A stretch of 32,066 nt of DNA from JARYMI01 sp037444845 (GTDB lineage: Bacteria; Acidobacteriota; Aminicenantia; Aminicenantales; UBA8522): assembly GCA_037444845.1 (NCBI GenBank), contig JBBILQ010000024.1, positions 1 to 32,066 of the forward strand. The letters run 5' to 3'. Made by a program: the position numbers and the translations under genes. Of this stretch, positions 7,334 to 14,807 are shown in pieces (position 1 is the stretch's first letter; each line of letters starts with the position of its first letter). The notes beneath the pieces are model-generated. The model was given only the letters and a program-made list of their open reading frames with translations, was not told the DNA's origin and ran no database searches.

Positions 7334-10300
7334 TCATCGCCGTTTCCTCTCGAAAAAGCTGTAAAGGACGGGGAGGACGATTAAGGTCAACAGGGTCGAT
7401 GTGGTCAGCCCTCCCACAACGACGACAGCCAGAGGCCGCTGGATTTCTGAGCCGGGGCCTTGAGCAAAAAGAAGAGGGGTCAGGCTCAGGATGGTGGTCA
7501 AGGCCGTCATCAGGACAGGCCTGAGCCGCACCGAGCAGCCCACGAGAATGGCGTCTTCGAGCGGCCGACCCTCCTGCCACAACTGCGAGATATAGGACGC
7601 AAGGACGATCCCGTTGAGGACCGCGATCCCGAAAAGGGCGATGAACCCGACAGAGGCCGGGACCGAAAGATAAAGTCCGGAAAAATAAAGCCCCAGCACG
7701 CCGCCGATCAGGGAAAGAGGCAGGGTAAGCAGGACGAGACCGGCTGCACGAAGCGAGCGGAAAGTCAAAAAAAGGAGGGTGAAAATCAAGGCGATGGCAA
7801 GCGGCGCGATGACGAGCAGCCGTCGCATGGCCCGCTGCTGATTCTCGAACTGGCCTCCCCAGGAAAGATAATACCCGGGGGGAAAGGCCACGTTTTCTCG
7901 GATTCTCTGCCTGGCTTCCTCGACATAACCGCCGATGTCGCGGCCGCTGACGTTCAGCTCGATTCCAATCCTCCGCTCCCCGTTTTCCCGGCTGATCTGA
8001 ACAGGCCCTTCCCCTTCGCTGATCTCCGCCAGCTGGGAAAGAGGGATACGCATTCCCTGAGGCGACTTGACGAGAATATTCTTTATTGCTTCGACCGAGC
8101 CACGTCTCTCCTCTGGAAAGCGGAGAACGACATCGAATGATTTGTTCTCCTCGTAAAGCGAAGTGGCTGCTTTGCCGCCCACGGCAATCTCGACAACGCC
8201 GAGGACATCCTCGACGTTTAACCCGAAGCGGGCGATCCGGCCGCGGTCGACGCGCACAGAAAGATACATTTGCCCGGCCGTCCTCTCGACGATGAGGTCG
8301 GTCGTCCCCCTGATTTCGGACAGAAGCCCGGCCATTTCATTGGCCTTGGCCTTGAGGATTTCAAGCTCCTCGCCAAAAAGCTTGACGATGAGCTGCGCCC
8401 TTGTGCCGGCCACGAGCTCGTCGATCCGGCATTGGATGGGCTGGCTGAACCCGAAGGCCATGCCCGGAACCGAGGAAAGGGCCTCCCTCATCTTCGAAAA
8501 AAGCTCGTCTTTAGAGCGGGCGCTCGTCCACTGCGACCTGGGCTTGAGCGCGCCCACAAACCCTGTTTTGTCTACCCCGCGGGCCTCAAGGGCCACCCCT
8601 GTCTGGCCGGTTCGCGAAACGATCGTCTCTAACTCTGGAAACTCCATGAGTTTTTTCTCGACAACCTCAGTCACCCCGAGCGCTTCGTCCAGCGCGATCC
8701 CGGGCAAGAGCTGGATGTCCATGTCGAACGCCCCCTCATCCATCACAGGCATAAACTCCGTGCCCAGGCGGGGAAAAATGACCAGGGCTGCGGCCAGGAG
8801 GATGAGCGCGACGAAAAGGACCAGGAAGCGATGGCGCAACCCTTGGCGGAGCACGGAGAGGTAGATTCGTCGGAGAAAGGCCAGGAGGAGATGATCGTGG
8901 CGGCGGCCTGGCCGAAGCAGGTAAAAACAAAAAACCGGGATGACAAAAATGGAAAGCAGGAGGGAAGAAAAAAGAGCGATAGCGACCGTGATGGCCAGGG
9001 GGGAAAACATCTTCCCTTCAATTCCCTGGAGCGCCAGGATGGGAACAAAAGTCAGGGCGATAATAAGCTCGCCGAAGATACTCGGCTTCCTGACCTCGAG
9101 GACAGACCTGAGGACATCCCTCATCCTAACCTCTTCCTCCGGCCTTGTGAGATGGCGCTGGGCATTTTCAACCTGGATGATGGCGGCATCGATGATCATC
9201 CCGATGGAAATGGCGATTCCGCCAAGGGACATGAGGTTGGCCGGCAGGTTGATCGTCCGGGTGATGATGAAAGTCAGGAGCACCGAGAGAGGCAGAGCTA
9301 AGATGACGATGAGAGCACCTCTGACGCTCCCCAAAAATATCGATAGGACAACAAGCACGAGGACAGCCCCCTCCAGGATGGCTTTAGTTACCGTGCTTAG
9401 GCTCCTCTCGATGATATCCGATCGTTTGTAGAAGGGAACGATTTTCAGCCCGGAAGGGAGGATGTTCTCGGAGTTGATCTCCCGGACTTTCGCCTCCACC
9501 CTCTTTGTGACCTCCCGGCTGTTTTCGCCCCTGAGCATCATGACGATGCCTCCGACGGCCTCTCCCTCGCCGTCCTTCATGGACGCTCCCTGACGGACAG
9601 CCTGGCCTATCTTGACATCAGCCACGTCCCGGACATAGACGGCGACACCCTGTTCGCTCTTGAGGACGATGTTCCGGAGGTCGTCTTCCGACCTGGCCAG
9701 ACCGAGGCCGCGGACGATGAGCTGTTCGGAGTAGCGGTTGATGACGTTTCCTCCGACATTGAGGTTATTCCGCTCGATTGCCTCGAAAACCTCTCCTACG
9801 GCAATGTCATACTGGAGCAGGCGCTCGGGTTCGACCTCGACGTGGTACTGTTTGATATACCCGCCAAATGAATTAACCTCGTTGACGCCGCGGACGCTTT
9901 TAAGAAGCGGCGTCACCACCCAATCCTGGATCGTCCTGAGATCCGCAAGGTAAGCAACTTGATCATCTTCATCGTCTGGCATCTTCCCTTCGAGCGTGTA
10001 CTGATAGATTTCTCCCATGGCTGTTGACACAGGCCCCAGGCTGACCTCGGCGCCCGGGGGCATTCTTCTTTCGGCCTCTACAAGCCTTTCGAAAACCACC
10101 TGCCGGGCGAAATAAATGTCCACGTCGTCGCGGAAAACAAGAGTCAGGACTGAAATCCCGAACTTTGTGACTGACCGCATGAGCTCAAGCTCGGGCAACC
10201 CCCGCATCGACATTTCTAAGGGATGAGTGACAAACCGCTCGATCTCAAAAGGAGAAAGGCCCGGCGCTGTGCAGATGATTTCGACCTGGATGTTCGTGAC

Positions 10301-10423
10301 ATCGGGGAAAGCGTCGATCGGGATCCTGAGAAATGAAAACACGCCCCAGGCGATGATGACGACGAGGAGGAAAATGACGGCGGTTTTCCGGCTCAACGAG
10401 AAAGAGACAATTTTCTCGATCAT
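7334..10423 (-). CDS. CusA/CzcA-family RND heavy-metal efflux pump
   Basis: 1029 residues with the RND plan of two six-helix bundles and two large periplasmic loops. It is the proton-driven inner-membrane component of a tripartite pump exporting metal ions across the envelope. The N-terminus (IPIDAFPDVTNIQVEI) is typical of the heavy-metal branch. TM4 reads SLGGIAISIGMIIDAAIIQVEN, close to CusA, with the likely proton-relay Asp at 412. In the porter domain the CusA copper-binding methionine region is replaced by RIDELVAGTRAQLIVKLFG, which resembles CzcA-type divalent-metal pumps. Substrate (Cu/Ag or Zn/Co/Cd) therefore stays open. The start overlaps the adaptor stop by four bases (ATGA) behind GGAGGGAGAGGA. 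Confidence 0.92.
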   Translation of the reverse strand: MIEKIVSFSLSRKTAVIFLLVVIIAWGVFSFLRIPIDAFPDVTNIQVEIICTAPGLSPFEIERFVTHPLEMSMRGLPELELMRSVTKFGISVLTLVFRDDVDIYFARQVVFERLVEAERRMPPGAEVSLGPVSTAMGEIYQYTLEGKMPDDEDDQVAYLADLRTIQDWVVTPLLKSVRGVNEVNSFGGYIKQYHVEVEPERLLQYDIAVGEVFEAIERNNLNVGGNVINRYSEQLIVRGLGLARSEDDLRNIVLKSEQGVAVYVRDVADVKIGQAVRQGASMKDGEGEAVGGIVMMLRGENSREVTKRVEAKVREINSENILPSGLKIVPFYKRSDIIERSLSTVTKAILEGAVLVLVVLSIFLGSVRGALIVILALPLSVLLTFIITRTINLPANLMSLGGIAISIGMIIDAAIIQVENAQRHLTRPEEEVRMRDVLRSVLEVRKPSIFGELIIALTFVPILALQGIEGKMFSPLAITVAIALFSSLLLSIFVIPVFCFYLLRPGRRHDHLLLAFLRRIYLSVLRQGLRHRFLVLFVALILLAAALVIFPRLGTEFMPVMDEGAFDMDIQLLPGIALDEALGVTEVVEKKLMEFPELETIVSRTGQTGVALEARGVDKTGFVGALKPRSQWTSARSKDELFSKMREALSSVPGMAFGFSQPIQCRIDELVAGTRAQLIVKLFGEELEILKAKANEMAGLLSEIRGTTDLIVERTAGQMYLSVRVDRGRIARFGLNVEDVLGVVEIAVGGKAATSLYEENKSFDVVLRFPEERRGSVEAIKNILVKSPQGMRIPLSQLAEISEGEGPVQISRENGERRIGIELNVSGRDIGGYVEEARQRIRENVAFPPGYYLSWGGQFENQQRAMRRLLVIAPLAIALIFTLLFLTFRSLRAAGLVLLTLPLSLIGGVLGLYFSGLYLSVPASVGFIALFGIAVLNGIVLASYISQLWQEGRPLEDAILVGCSVRLRPVLMTALTTILSLTPLLFAQGPGSEIQRPLAVVVVGGLTTSTLLTLIVLPVLYSFFERKRR

Positions 10424-11535
10424 TCCTCTCCCTCCAGGGTCTTCTTGAGGGATTCCGCTTTGAGGGCAAAGCTTCCCTCGGCGGCCACGATTTCGCCTTC
10501 AATCAGGCCTTCGAGAATCTCAGCCCAGCCGTCAAGGGTTTTCCCGACCTTGACCTGGCGCGGTTCGAAAACGTGACCGGGGCCGGAGACAAAGACAACT
10601 GTTTTTCCCTCGATCGACCGGACAGCCTGATGCGGGACCACGAGCGCGATCGCAGCCGAAGGACAAATCAGGTTGACTTCGGCGAACATGCCGGGTTTCA
10701 GCTTCCTTTCTTGGTTAGAAACCTCGATTCTGCCTTTGATCGTTCTTGTTGCCTCGTTGACGACATCTCCAAGGACAATCAAGTGGCCTGAGAAAGTTAG
10801 ACCAGGGTAAGCGTGGACCATGATTTCGGCCCGGCAGCCCGGCCTCGCCATCGGCAAGTCCTTTTCGAAGATATCGACCACAGCCCAGACAGTCCCGAGG
10901 TCGGCCACTTCAAAAAGCTCGCTTCCCCTATCTACGTAAGCTCCTGAAGAAACCCGGCTGGTCACAATACTGCCGTTAAACGGAGCTCTGAGGAAAAGAT
11001 AATAATTCAGAGTCCGGGCGTCCTTGAGTCCCTGGATTTCTTCCTCCGATGCTCCCATCAGTCTGAGCTTCTCTATGGCTGAGCGAATCAGCCTGTTTGT
11101 CACAGCGCCTGCTTCTTCTTCGCCAGCCTCAAGCGCTCTCCGGTGGCTGAGGAGAAGCTGAACAGCCTCTTGCTGGGCGGCGAGATACTCGTCGCTGTAA
11201 ATGGCCGCAAGTTTGTCGCCAGCTTTGACTTTGTCCCCTTCAAAAACATAAACCTCTTCAATTCGACCCGGAACCCGCGAGGAGAGACAGACAAATCTCT
11301 TCTGGTTGAACGTGACCGTTCCGGTGGCCCTAACGGGAATGGATATAACTCTCGACTCAACCCTGGCTGTCCTTAGACCGGCTATTTCGAGCGTCTCGGA
11401 ACTGAGCCTAAGGACAGAAGATGCTTTGGTCTCATCGCCAGCTCGCGGCTCAGCGCTTTCCTGGCGGCAGCTCCCCGAAAGAAGAAGAGCCGCCAACATC
11501 ATCGGCCATAAAAAAATATGCGCCGTTTTCTTCAT
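10420..11535 (-). CDS. Efflux adaptor lipoprotein (membrane fusion protein, CusB/CzcB type)
   Basis: 371 residues. The N-terminus has a lipobox LLSGSC with Cys23, so the protein should be lipid-anchored in the inner membrane. The barrel-sandwich/lipoyl half SSRVPGRIEEVYVFEGDKVKAGDKLAAIYS, a short alpha-hairpin (about 105-165) and the second lipoyl half FNGSIVTSRVSSGAYVDRGSELFEVADL follow in order. The beta-barrel and membrane-proximal domains complete the fold (GRIEVSNQERKLKPGMFAEV). It bridges the RND pump and the TolC-like channel. No methionine- or histidine-rich metal-binding N-terminus is present. It sits 12 bases after the channel gene and overlaps the pump gene by four. Confidence 0.9.
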   Translation of the reverse strand: MKKTAHIFLWPMMLAALLLSGSCRQESAEPRAGDETKASSVLRLSSETLEIAGLRTARVESRVISIPVRATGTVTFNQKRFVCLSSRVPGRIEEVYVFEGDKVKAGDKLAAIYSDEYLAAQQEAVQLLLSHRRALEAGEEEAGAVTNRLIRSAIEKLRLMGASEEEIQGLKDARTLNYYLFLRAPFNGSIVTSRVSSGAYVDRGSELFEVADLGTVWAVVDIFEKDLPMARPGCRAEIMVHAYPGLTFSGHLIVLGDVVNEATRTIKGRIEVSNQERKLKPGMFAEVNLICPSAAIALVVPHQAVRSIEGKTVVFVSGPGHVFEPRQVKVGKTLDGWAEILEGLIEGEIVAAEGSFALKAESLKKTLEGEE

Positions 11536-11547
11536 TTTCTCCTCCGC

Positions 11548-12762
11548 TCACCTTTCCCCGGCCGCTTCCAGGTCCGCCAAGACAATCTTGTGCGCGAGCA
11601 GGGCGTCCAGGTATTCGAGCTTCGTCGTTTTATAAAATTTATAGACATCAAACAGGTTTAAAGAATCGATCTGCCCGTGCTGGTACTTGGAGATTCCCAG
11701 CTCGAGCATGCTTTCAACCTCCCCGAGCAAGGATTTTTCAAAGAGATCAAGCCTCTCTTCGGCTGCCCTGACGTCCGCATAGGCAGCTTCAAGGAGCGTT
11801 AGGACTCTTCTCTTCCGCGCTTCGAGCCCCGTGCCGGCGGCTGCGATGGCGGCTTCCGCCTGAAGGACATGCCCTTTTCTCCTGTCTTTCCAGAGAGGAA
11901 TAGAGGCCCCTACAGAAAACCCCCAGCTTGATGTCCGAAGGCTCGGGTAATAAAGCCCAACTGTGAAATCCGGCAGCGCACCCTTCTGCGCCAGGCGCAG
12001 GCTGCTCCGGGCTTGTTCGACACGGAAAGAAGCAGCCCGGAGGGAAGGTCTTGCTTCTGCCTCGGCGCGGAGCGTTGACAGGTCTTTTTCGAGCGGCTTG
12101 AAAGCGAGGTCGCCAGCAACCGAAAAAGGCCCATCCAATTCCTCTCCGAGAATCAGTTTGAGCGACGCCAGGTCCTCGCGGAGCTTCCGCCTGGCTTCGA
12201 TGAGCTCGCCCCGGATCCTCAACGACTCGAGCCGGCCCCGCAGGACATCCAGAGAGGAAACCTGGCCGGCCTGAAAACGGATGGCGGCCATTTCCTGGTA
12301 TTGCTTCAAGACTTCCTGGAGCTCTTCGATCTTAGTGACAGCCGTTTGCGAGTGGACAGCCCTGAAAAAAGCTTTTTTGACATCGGCCGTAACGACAAGC
12401 TTCAGGCTTTGGAGTTCGGCGGAAAAGATTTCCTCCTCGGAGGCAACGGCTTGCCGGCGCAGGGCTCTCTTCCCGGGGAACTCGATGAGTTGTTCAACGC
12501 CGAAGGTGATCTCCTGCTCTCCCTTCTCCGGGGCGACCTGAAGGCCTTCCCGGCTGAAGAGGAAGCCGGTGTCTGGAAGAGCGCCGAGCTCAAGCCGCCT
12601 TCCCCGGACGGCATCAAGATCTTTCTGGGCTATGATGATATCCGGGTTGTGCGTCAAGGCGCGAGCGATCGCTTCTTCCAAGGAAAGCATTTTTTCACCT
12701 GGATAGAGCGGCTGAAAAATCCAGCTGATAAGCAAGATAAAACGAATGGCATGCTTGACCAT
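11548..12762 (-). CDS. TolC-family outer-membrane channel (CusC/CzcC type)
   Basis: About 404 residues from the chosen start. Residues 1-22 form a signal peptide (HAIRFILLISWIFQPLYPG). Two OEP repeats follow, each with long amphipathic helices (LSLEEAIARALTHNPDIIIAQKDL; ASFRVEQARSSLRLAQKGALPDF) and a beta segment for the 12-strand barrel (FTVGLYYPSLRTSSWGFSVGASIPL). It provides the exit duct of the pump. I chose the ATG at 12760-12762 because GAGGAG lies six bases upstream and the signal peptide begins there; an in-frame ATG 36 bases upstream would add a charged, implausible extension. No N-terminal lipidation Cys is seen, unlike CusC. Confidence 0.88.
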   Translation of the reverse strand: MVKHAIRFILLISWIFQPLYPGEKMLSLEEAIARALTHNPDIIIAQKDLDAVRGRRLELGALPDTGFLFSREGLQVAPEKGEQEITFGVEQLIEFPGKRALRRQAVASEEEIFSAELQSLKLVVTADVKKAFFRAVHSQTAVTKIEELQEVLKQYQEMAAIRFQAGQVSSLDVLRGRLESLRIRGELIEARRKLREDLASLKLILGEELDGPFSVAGDLAFKPLEKDLSTLRAEAEARPSLRAASFRVEQARSSLRLAQKGALPDFTVGLYYPSLRTSSWGFSVGASIPLWKDRRKGHVLQAEAAIAAAGTGLEARKRRVLTLLEAAYADVRAAEERLDLFEKSLLGEVESMLELGISKYQHGQIDSLNLFDVYKFYKTTKLEYLDALLAHKIVLADLEAAGER

Positions 12763-12800
12763 GTGGGACTCCTCTCGGTTTAAATCAGAGCCAGGCAAGA

Positions 12801-13118
12801 TTAAGCGGCAAGGAAAGCCCGAGGCGGATGAAAGATTTCAAGAACTAGAAGGCTCATAACCCGATCGGAATATGGGACTTTAGCCAGCCAGACGGCCGGA
12901 CCTAAGGGCAGTGAATCAGAAAACGGGGGAACGCAGAAAAAACTTAAAAGGCATTGGCAAACGAGTCCTTGAGAAGTGACGCTCGCGCCAAGGCCGTGGC
13001 GGTGGTCCTTGCCGTGCATAAGGCAGGGGTCGTCCGACGCTACGGCAAAGACGGCCGAAAAGGCGAATAGAAGGCTGAAGCAGAATGCCAGTCTTTCTCT
13101 CAAAGCGCTTGTTTTCAT
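12801..13118 (-). CDS. Small exported Cys/His protein heading the metal-efflux operon
   Basis: About 105 residues from MKTSALRERLAF. A signal peptide (FCFSLLFAFSAVFAVA) is followed by DDPCLMHGKDHRHG, then VCQCLLSFFC, and the end IFHPPRAFLAA. His and Cys clusters suggest metal binding, and small proteins of this kind often sit beside CzcCBA/CusCBA pumps; resemblance to DUF2946/CopL-like proteins is from memory and not certain. It is the first gene before the channel gene, separated by 38 bases. The start at 13116-13118 has only a weak ribosome site but lies directly behind a strong sigma-70 promoter. A longer in-frame reading (from 13175) would begin upstream of that promoter and is less likely. 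A periplasmic metal chaperone or sensor is the natural guess; no function is established. Confidence 0.6.
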   Translation of the reverse strand: MKTSALRERLAFCFSLLFAFSAVFAVASDDPCLMHGKDHRHGLGASVTSQGLVCQCLLSFFCVPPFSDSLPLGPAVWLAKVPYSDRVMSLLVLEIFHPPRAFLAA

Positions 13119-13130
13119 CCTGGATTTTCG

Positions 13131-13160
13131 TTTATACCATGCCCTCCGCAACCCCGTCAA
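13131..13160 (-). promoter_or_regulatory. Sigma-70 promoter of the metal-efflux operon
   Basis: On the minus strand TTGACG (13155-13160), an 18-bp spacer and TATAAA (13131-13136), both 5/6 to consensus. Transcription should start near 13124, only about six bases before the ATG at 13118, so the first gene may be translated from a nearly leaderless message. The GC-rich 18-bp spacer is compatible with a MerR-type activator, but no clear dyad is visible. Confidence 0.6.
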
Positions 13161-13179
13161 CAGGAATGTCGCCATCCAG

Positions 13180-13380
13180 AATTGCCGTTAGGAAAATGTT
13201 ATCCCTGTCATCGCGAGCACCCCTTGGGTGCGTGGCGATCCGACGAAGTCGCCGCGAGCGAAGCGTGGCGGTCTCATGAAATTCGATGAGATCACCACGG
13301 CTTCTAAAAGAAGCCTCGTGACGACCCTCTGGGTCAGATTGCTTCGCTTCGCTCGCAAAGACAATTTTCAAGCGGCAATT
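13180..13380. repeat. Dispersed repeat family 2, copy 1 (about 200 bp)
   Basis: Begins AATTGCCGTTAGGAAAATG (13180-13198) and ends with an imperfect inverted copy of it (13362-13380, 15/19). Inside are nested hairpins: CACCC/GGGTG, TCTCAT/ATGAGA, GGCTTCT/AGAAGCC and GACCC/GGGTC. The interior is nearly identical to 28083-28281 in opposite orientation. Open frames across it are produced by the repeat and are not genes. No transposase is present. Confidence 0.88.
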
Positions 13381-13410
13381 TCGGGCCGCAAGGCCGGAAG
13401 GGACAGCGAT

Positions 13411-13427
13411 TGTAAAACGATTTTACA
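13411..13427. promoter_or_regulatory. Regulatory dyad TGTAAA-N5-TTTACA, site A
   Basis: A perfect palindrome TGTAAAACGATTTTACA matching the dyads at 13963, 16414 and 20999. No sigma-54 promoter with GG-N10-GC spacing was found within 200 bases on the plus side, nor a convincing one on the minus side. The next plus-strand candidate gene is the 41-residue ORF at 13593. Function at this copy is uncertain. Confidence 0.5.
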
Positions 13428-13465
13428 TCGTCGTTCAAAAACTTGTCAGGCGACAGTCGCAGACG

Positions 13466-13518
13466 AACTTCAGCAGGTTAGAGGCGCTTGTGAGGAAGAG
13501 GGAGTCCCTGCTGAAGTT
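13466..13518 (+). ncRNA. Long-stem RNA structure upstream of the 41-residue ORF
   Basis: A perfect 12-bp inverted repeat, AACTTCAGCAGG (13466-13477) with CCTGCTGAAGTT (13507-13518), encloses a 29-base purine-rich loop. A smaller hairpin, GCGA/TCGC, lies just before it. It could be a leader structure for the ORF at 13593 or part of a small RNA. No T-run follows, so it is not a simple terminator. Confidence 0.35.
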
Positions 13519-13592
13519 TATCTATGAGAGAAGAAAAGGTGAAGCCTTCATCTCGACCTTTTTAATCTCAAACAAAGAAAAGGAGAAAGATT

Positions 13593-13718
13593 ATGATAAT
13601 TGTCATGAGCATAAGAAGCTTAGACATGAACGCTGACCTCCTTCGGCATACCGTCCATATTCACTGCTGCAAACTCTGTGCCAAGACGTGCGCCTTTAGT
13701 GGTGCGTCTCATAAATAA
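13593..13718 (+). CDS. Possible 41-residue Cys-rich peptide
   Basis: ATG at 13593-13595 behind AAAAGGAGAAAGATT, the best plus-strand ribosome site in this gap. The frame encodes 41 residues with the cysteine cluster HCCKLCAKTC near the middle and no hydrophobic signal. The last codons and TAA lie within the left end of the repeat at 13702-13898, so the gene could have been truncated by that insertion. I recognise no family and see no peptide-modifying enzyme nearby. Metal binding or a regulatory peptide are possible; chance is also possible. Confidence 0.35.
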   Translation: MIIVMSIRSLDMNADLLRHTVHIHCCKLCAKTCAFSGASHK

Positions 13719-13898
13719 CTTCACTTAAGTCGCGGTCCCTGAAGACACACCACCCGCGGGGGAGTTTGAGGGGGACGGCGTCGTTCCCCTCAGGGGGTCA
13801 GCGGAGCGTAGCGAAGCGCCGAGGGGGGAGCTTGACTCCCCCATGGAAGTGTCCCGTCTTTGCGGAGGACTTCGGCAAGGTACTTACGAGACGGGACA
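13702..13898. repeat. MITE-like element with terminal inverted repeats, single copy here
   Basis: The left end CGTCTCATAAATAACTT (13705-13721) matches the inverted right end (13877-13893, read as CGTCTCGTAAGTACCTT) at 14 of 17 positions. A second inverted repeat, TGTCCCGTCT with AGACGGGACA, lies within the right portion. The interior is G-rich with a strong hairpin series around 13760-13850 (GGGGGAG, CCCCTC). No coding sequence. The layout resembles the other small repeats in this window, but its sequence is unrelated. Confidence 0.6.
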
Positions 13899-13962
13899 TT
13901 AGGATATCAGCCTTAAGGTAAGCTCCCCGCCGGCGCTAAAAATAAATTTTAGTTCAATAGTC

Positions 13963-13979
13963 TGTAAATTTTATTTACA
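13963..13979. promoter_or_regulatory. Regulatory dyad TGTAAA-N5-TTTACA, site B (sigma-factor operon)
   Basis: A perfect TGTAAATTTTATTTACA, flanked by a wider repeat AGTCTGT/ACAGACT. It is centred about 217 bases upstream of the predicted sigma-54 start of the sigma/anti-sigma operon, a distance tolerated by enhancer-binding proteins that act by looping. An 8-bp hairpin (14052-14059 with 14068-14075) lies between this site and the promoter. Confidence 0.6.
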
Positions 13980-14160
13980 AAAGAACAGACTGTTTAAGCT
14001 CTGTGCTTAATAATGATTTTTTCTCCCCCGATGGATAGCGCGGACAAACGCCTTTTTCCGTTTGAAGGGAAAAAGTTGGCTGGAGAGAGCCCCTCCTCAA
14101 ATATGGCTCCCAATTAAAAGACCCTGAATAAGACATTTTTTTCCCACTTTTCCCGTTTTT

Positions 14161-14178
14161 TTGGCAGTGAATTTGCAA
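14161..14178 (+). promoter_or_regulatory. Sigma-54 promoter of the sigma/anti-sigma operon
   Basis: TTGGCAGTGAATTTGCAA has GG (14163-14164) and GC (14175-14176) exactly 10 bases apart with TGGCA and TTGCA cores. Transcription should start near 14188, about 60 bases before the ATG at 14249. Dyad site B lies upstream. Confidence 0.75.
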
Positions 14179-14248
14179 TTTAGGCCAAGTTTTCTCTATT
14201 CAATGAAAAATTGGATTGTGGTAATATTGAAAACAGGCGCTGAATCTT

Positions 14249-14779
14249 ATGGACTTTGAGAAAATCGTCAGGACGGAGAAATTCCTTGAAGAGATATCCG
14301 TAGCCATCAGGAATATCCTTCTCGCCCAGTTCCCGGAACTAACCCGGCAAGACAAGGAAGACATAGACCATGAGGTCAAGCTGAAGATATGGAGAAAACT
14401 GGCCCGTGGGAAAAAAATCTCCAATTTAAGGTCTTATTTATGGAAGGTCGTTTATACGACTGCTCTCGACGTCACAGGGGAAAAATTGAACGTCGTATCG
14501 CTCGAGAACTGCGGGGAAAGAGAAGGGAAAGAAGAAATTTCCTCTCAGAAGATGCTCTCCCCCGAGTCTCTCATGAAGAAAAAAGAAACCGAGCTCATGA
14601 TAGAGAAAGCCCTCAACACTCTTTCTGAAAAAAGAAAAGCCGTCCTCAAGCTTCACCTTTCCGGGAAGAACATCAAGCAGATCGCAGCTTTTCTCGGGTG
14701 GAGAGAAAACCAGGTCCGCCATCTTCTCTATCGGGGGCTGGGCGACCTTAAAGAAAAACTCAAGGAACAAAAAGGATAA
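14249..14779 (+). CDS. ECF-like RNA polymerase sigma-70 family factor
   Basis: 176 residues. Region 2 spans about residues 15-75 (QFPELTRQDKEDIDHEVKLKIWRKL, then NLRSYLWKVVYTTALDV). Region 4 spans about 112-170, ending in the helix-turn-helix SGKNIKQIAAFLGWRENQVRHLLYRGLGDLKEKL. Regions 1 and 3 are absent, as in ECF factors. It would direct RNA polymerase to a target regulon that cannot be read here. The gene behind it encodes a zinc-finger anti-sigma, the usual pairing. The ribosome site before the ATG is weak. An alternative sigma factor transcribed from a sigma-54 promoter indicates a sigma cascade. Confidence 0.85.
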   Translation: MDFEKIVRTEKFLEEISVAIRNILLAQFPELTRQDKEDIDHEVKLKIWRKLARGKKISNLRSYLWKVVYTTALDVTGEKLNVVSLENCGEREGKEEISSQKMLSPESLMKKKETELMIEKALNTLSEKRKAVLKLHLSGKNIKQIAAFLGWRENQVRHLLYRGLGDLKEKLKEQKG

Positions 14780-14807
14780 AATTCATGACGATAGAAAGGG
14801 GGAATCG

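Noticed and set aside
6055..7524. 489-codon open frame on the plus strand opposite valS and the pump end
   Set aside because: It is a shadow of valS on the opposite strand; the valS frame has all catalytic motifs, and the shadow has no ribosome site or recognisable domain.
10420..10423. Possible frameshift between the adaptor and pump
   Set aside because: It is a normal ATGA stop/start overlap with a good ribosome site, typical of translational coupling.
13141..13154. GC-N10-CC spacing suggesting a minus-strand sigma-54 promoter for the metal operon
   Set aside because: The surrounding bases lack TGGCA and TTGC cores; the sigma-70 promoter at 13131-13160 explains the region better.
13228..13527. 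99-codon plus-strand frame; a matching frame occurs at 27998-28234 (minus)
   Set aside because: Both are translations of repeat family 2, so their similarity reflects the repeat and not a protein family.
13180..13898. CRISPR-like or tandem repeat array
   Set aside because: The repeats are single long elements with inverted ends; there are no regularly spaced direct repeats with spacers anywhere in the window.
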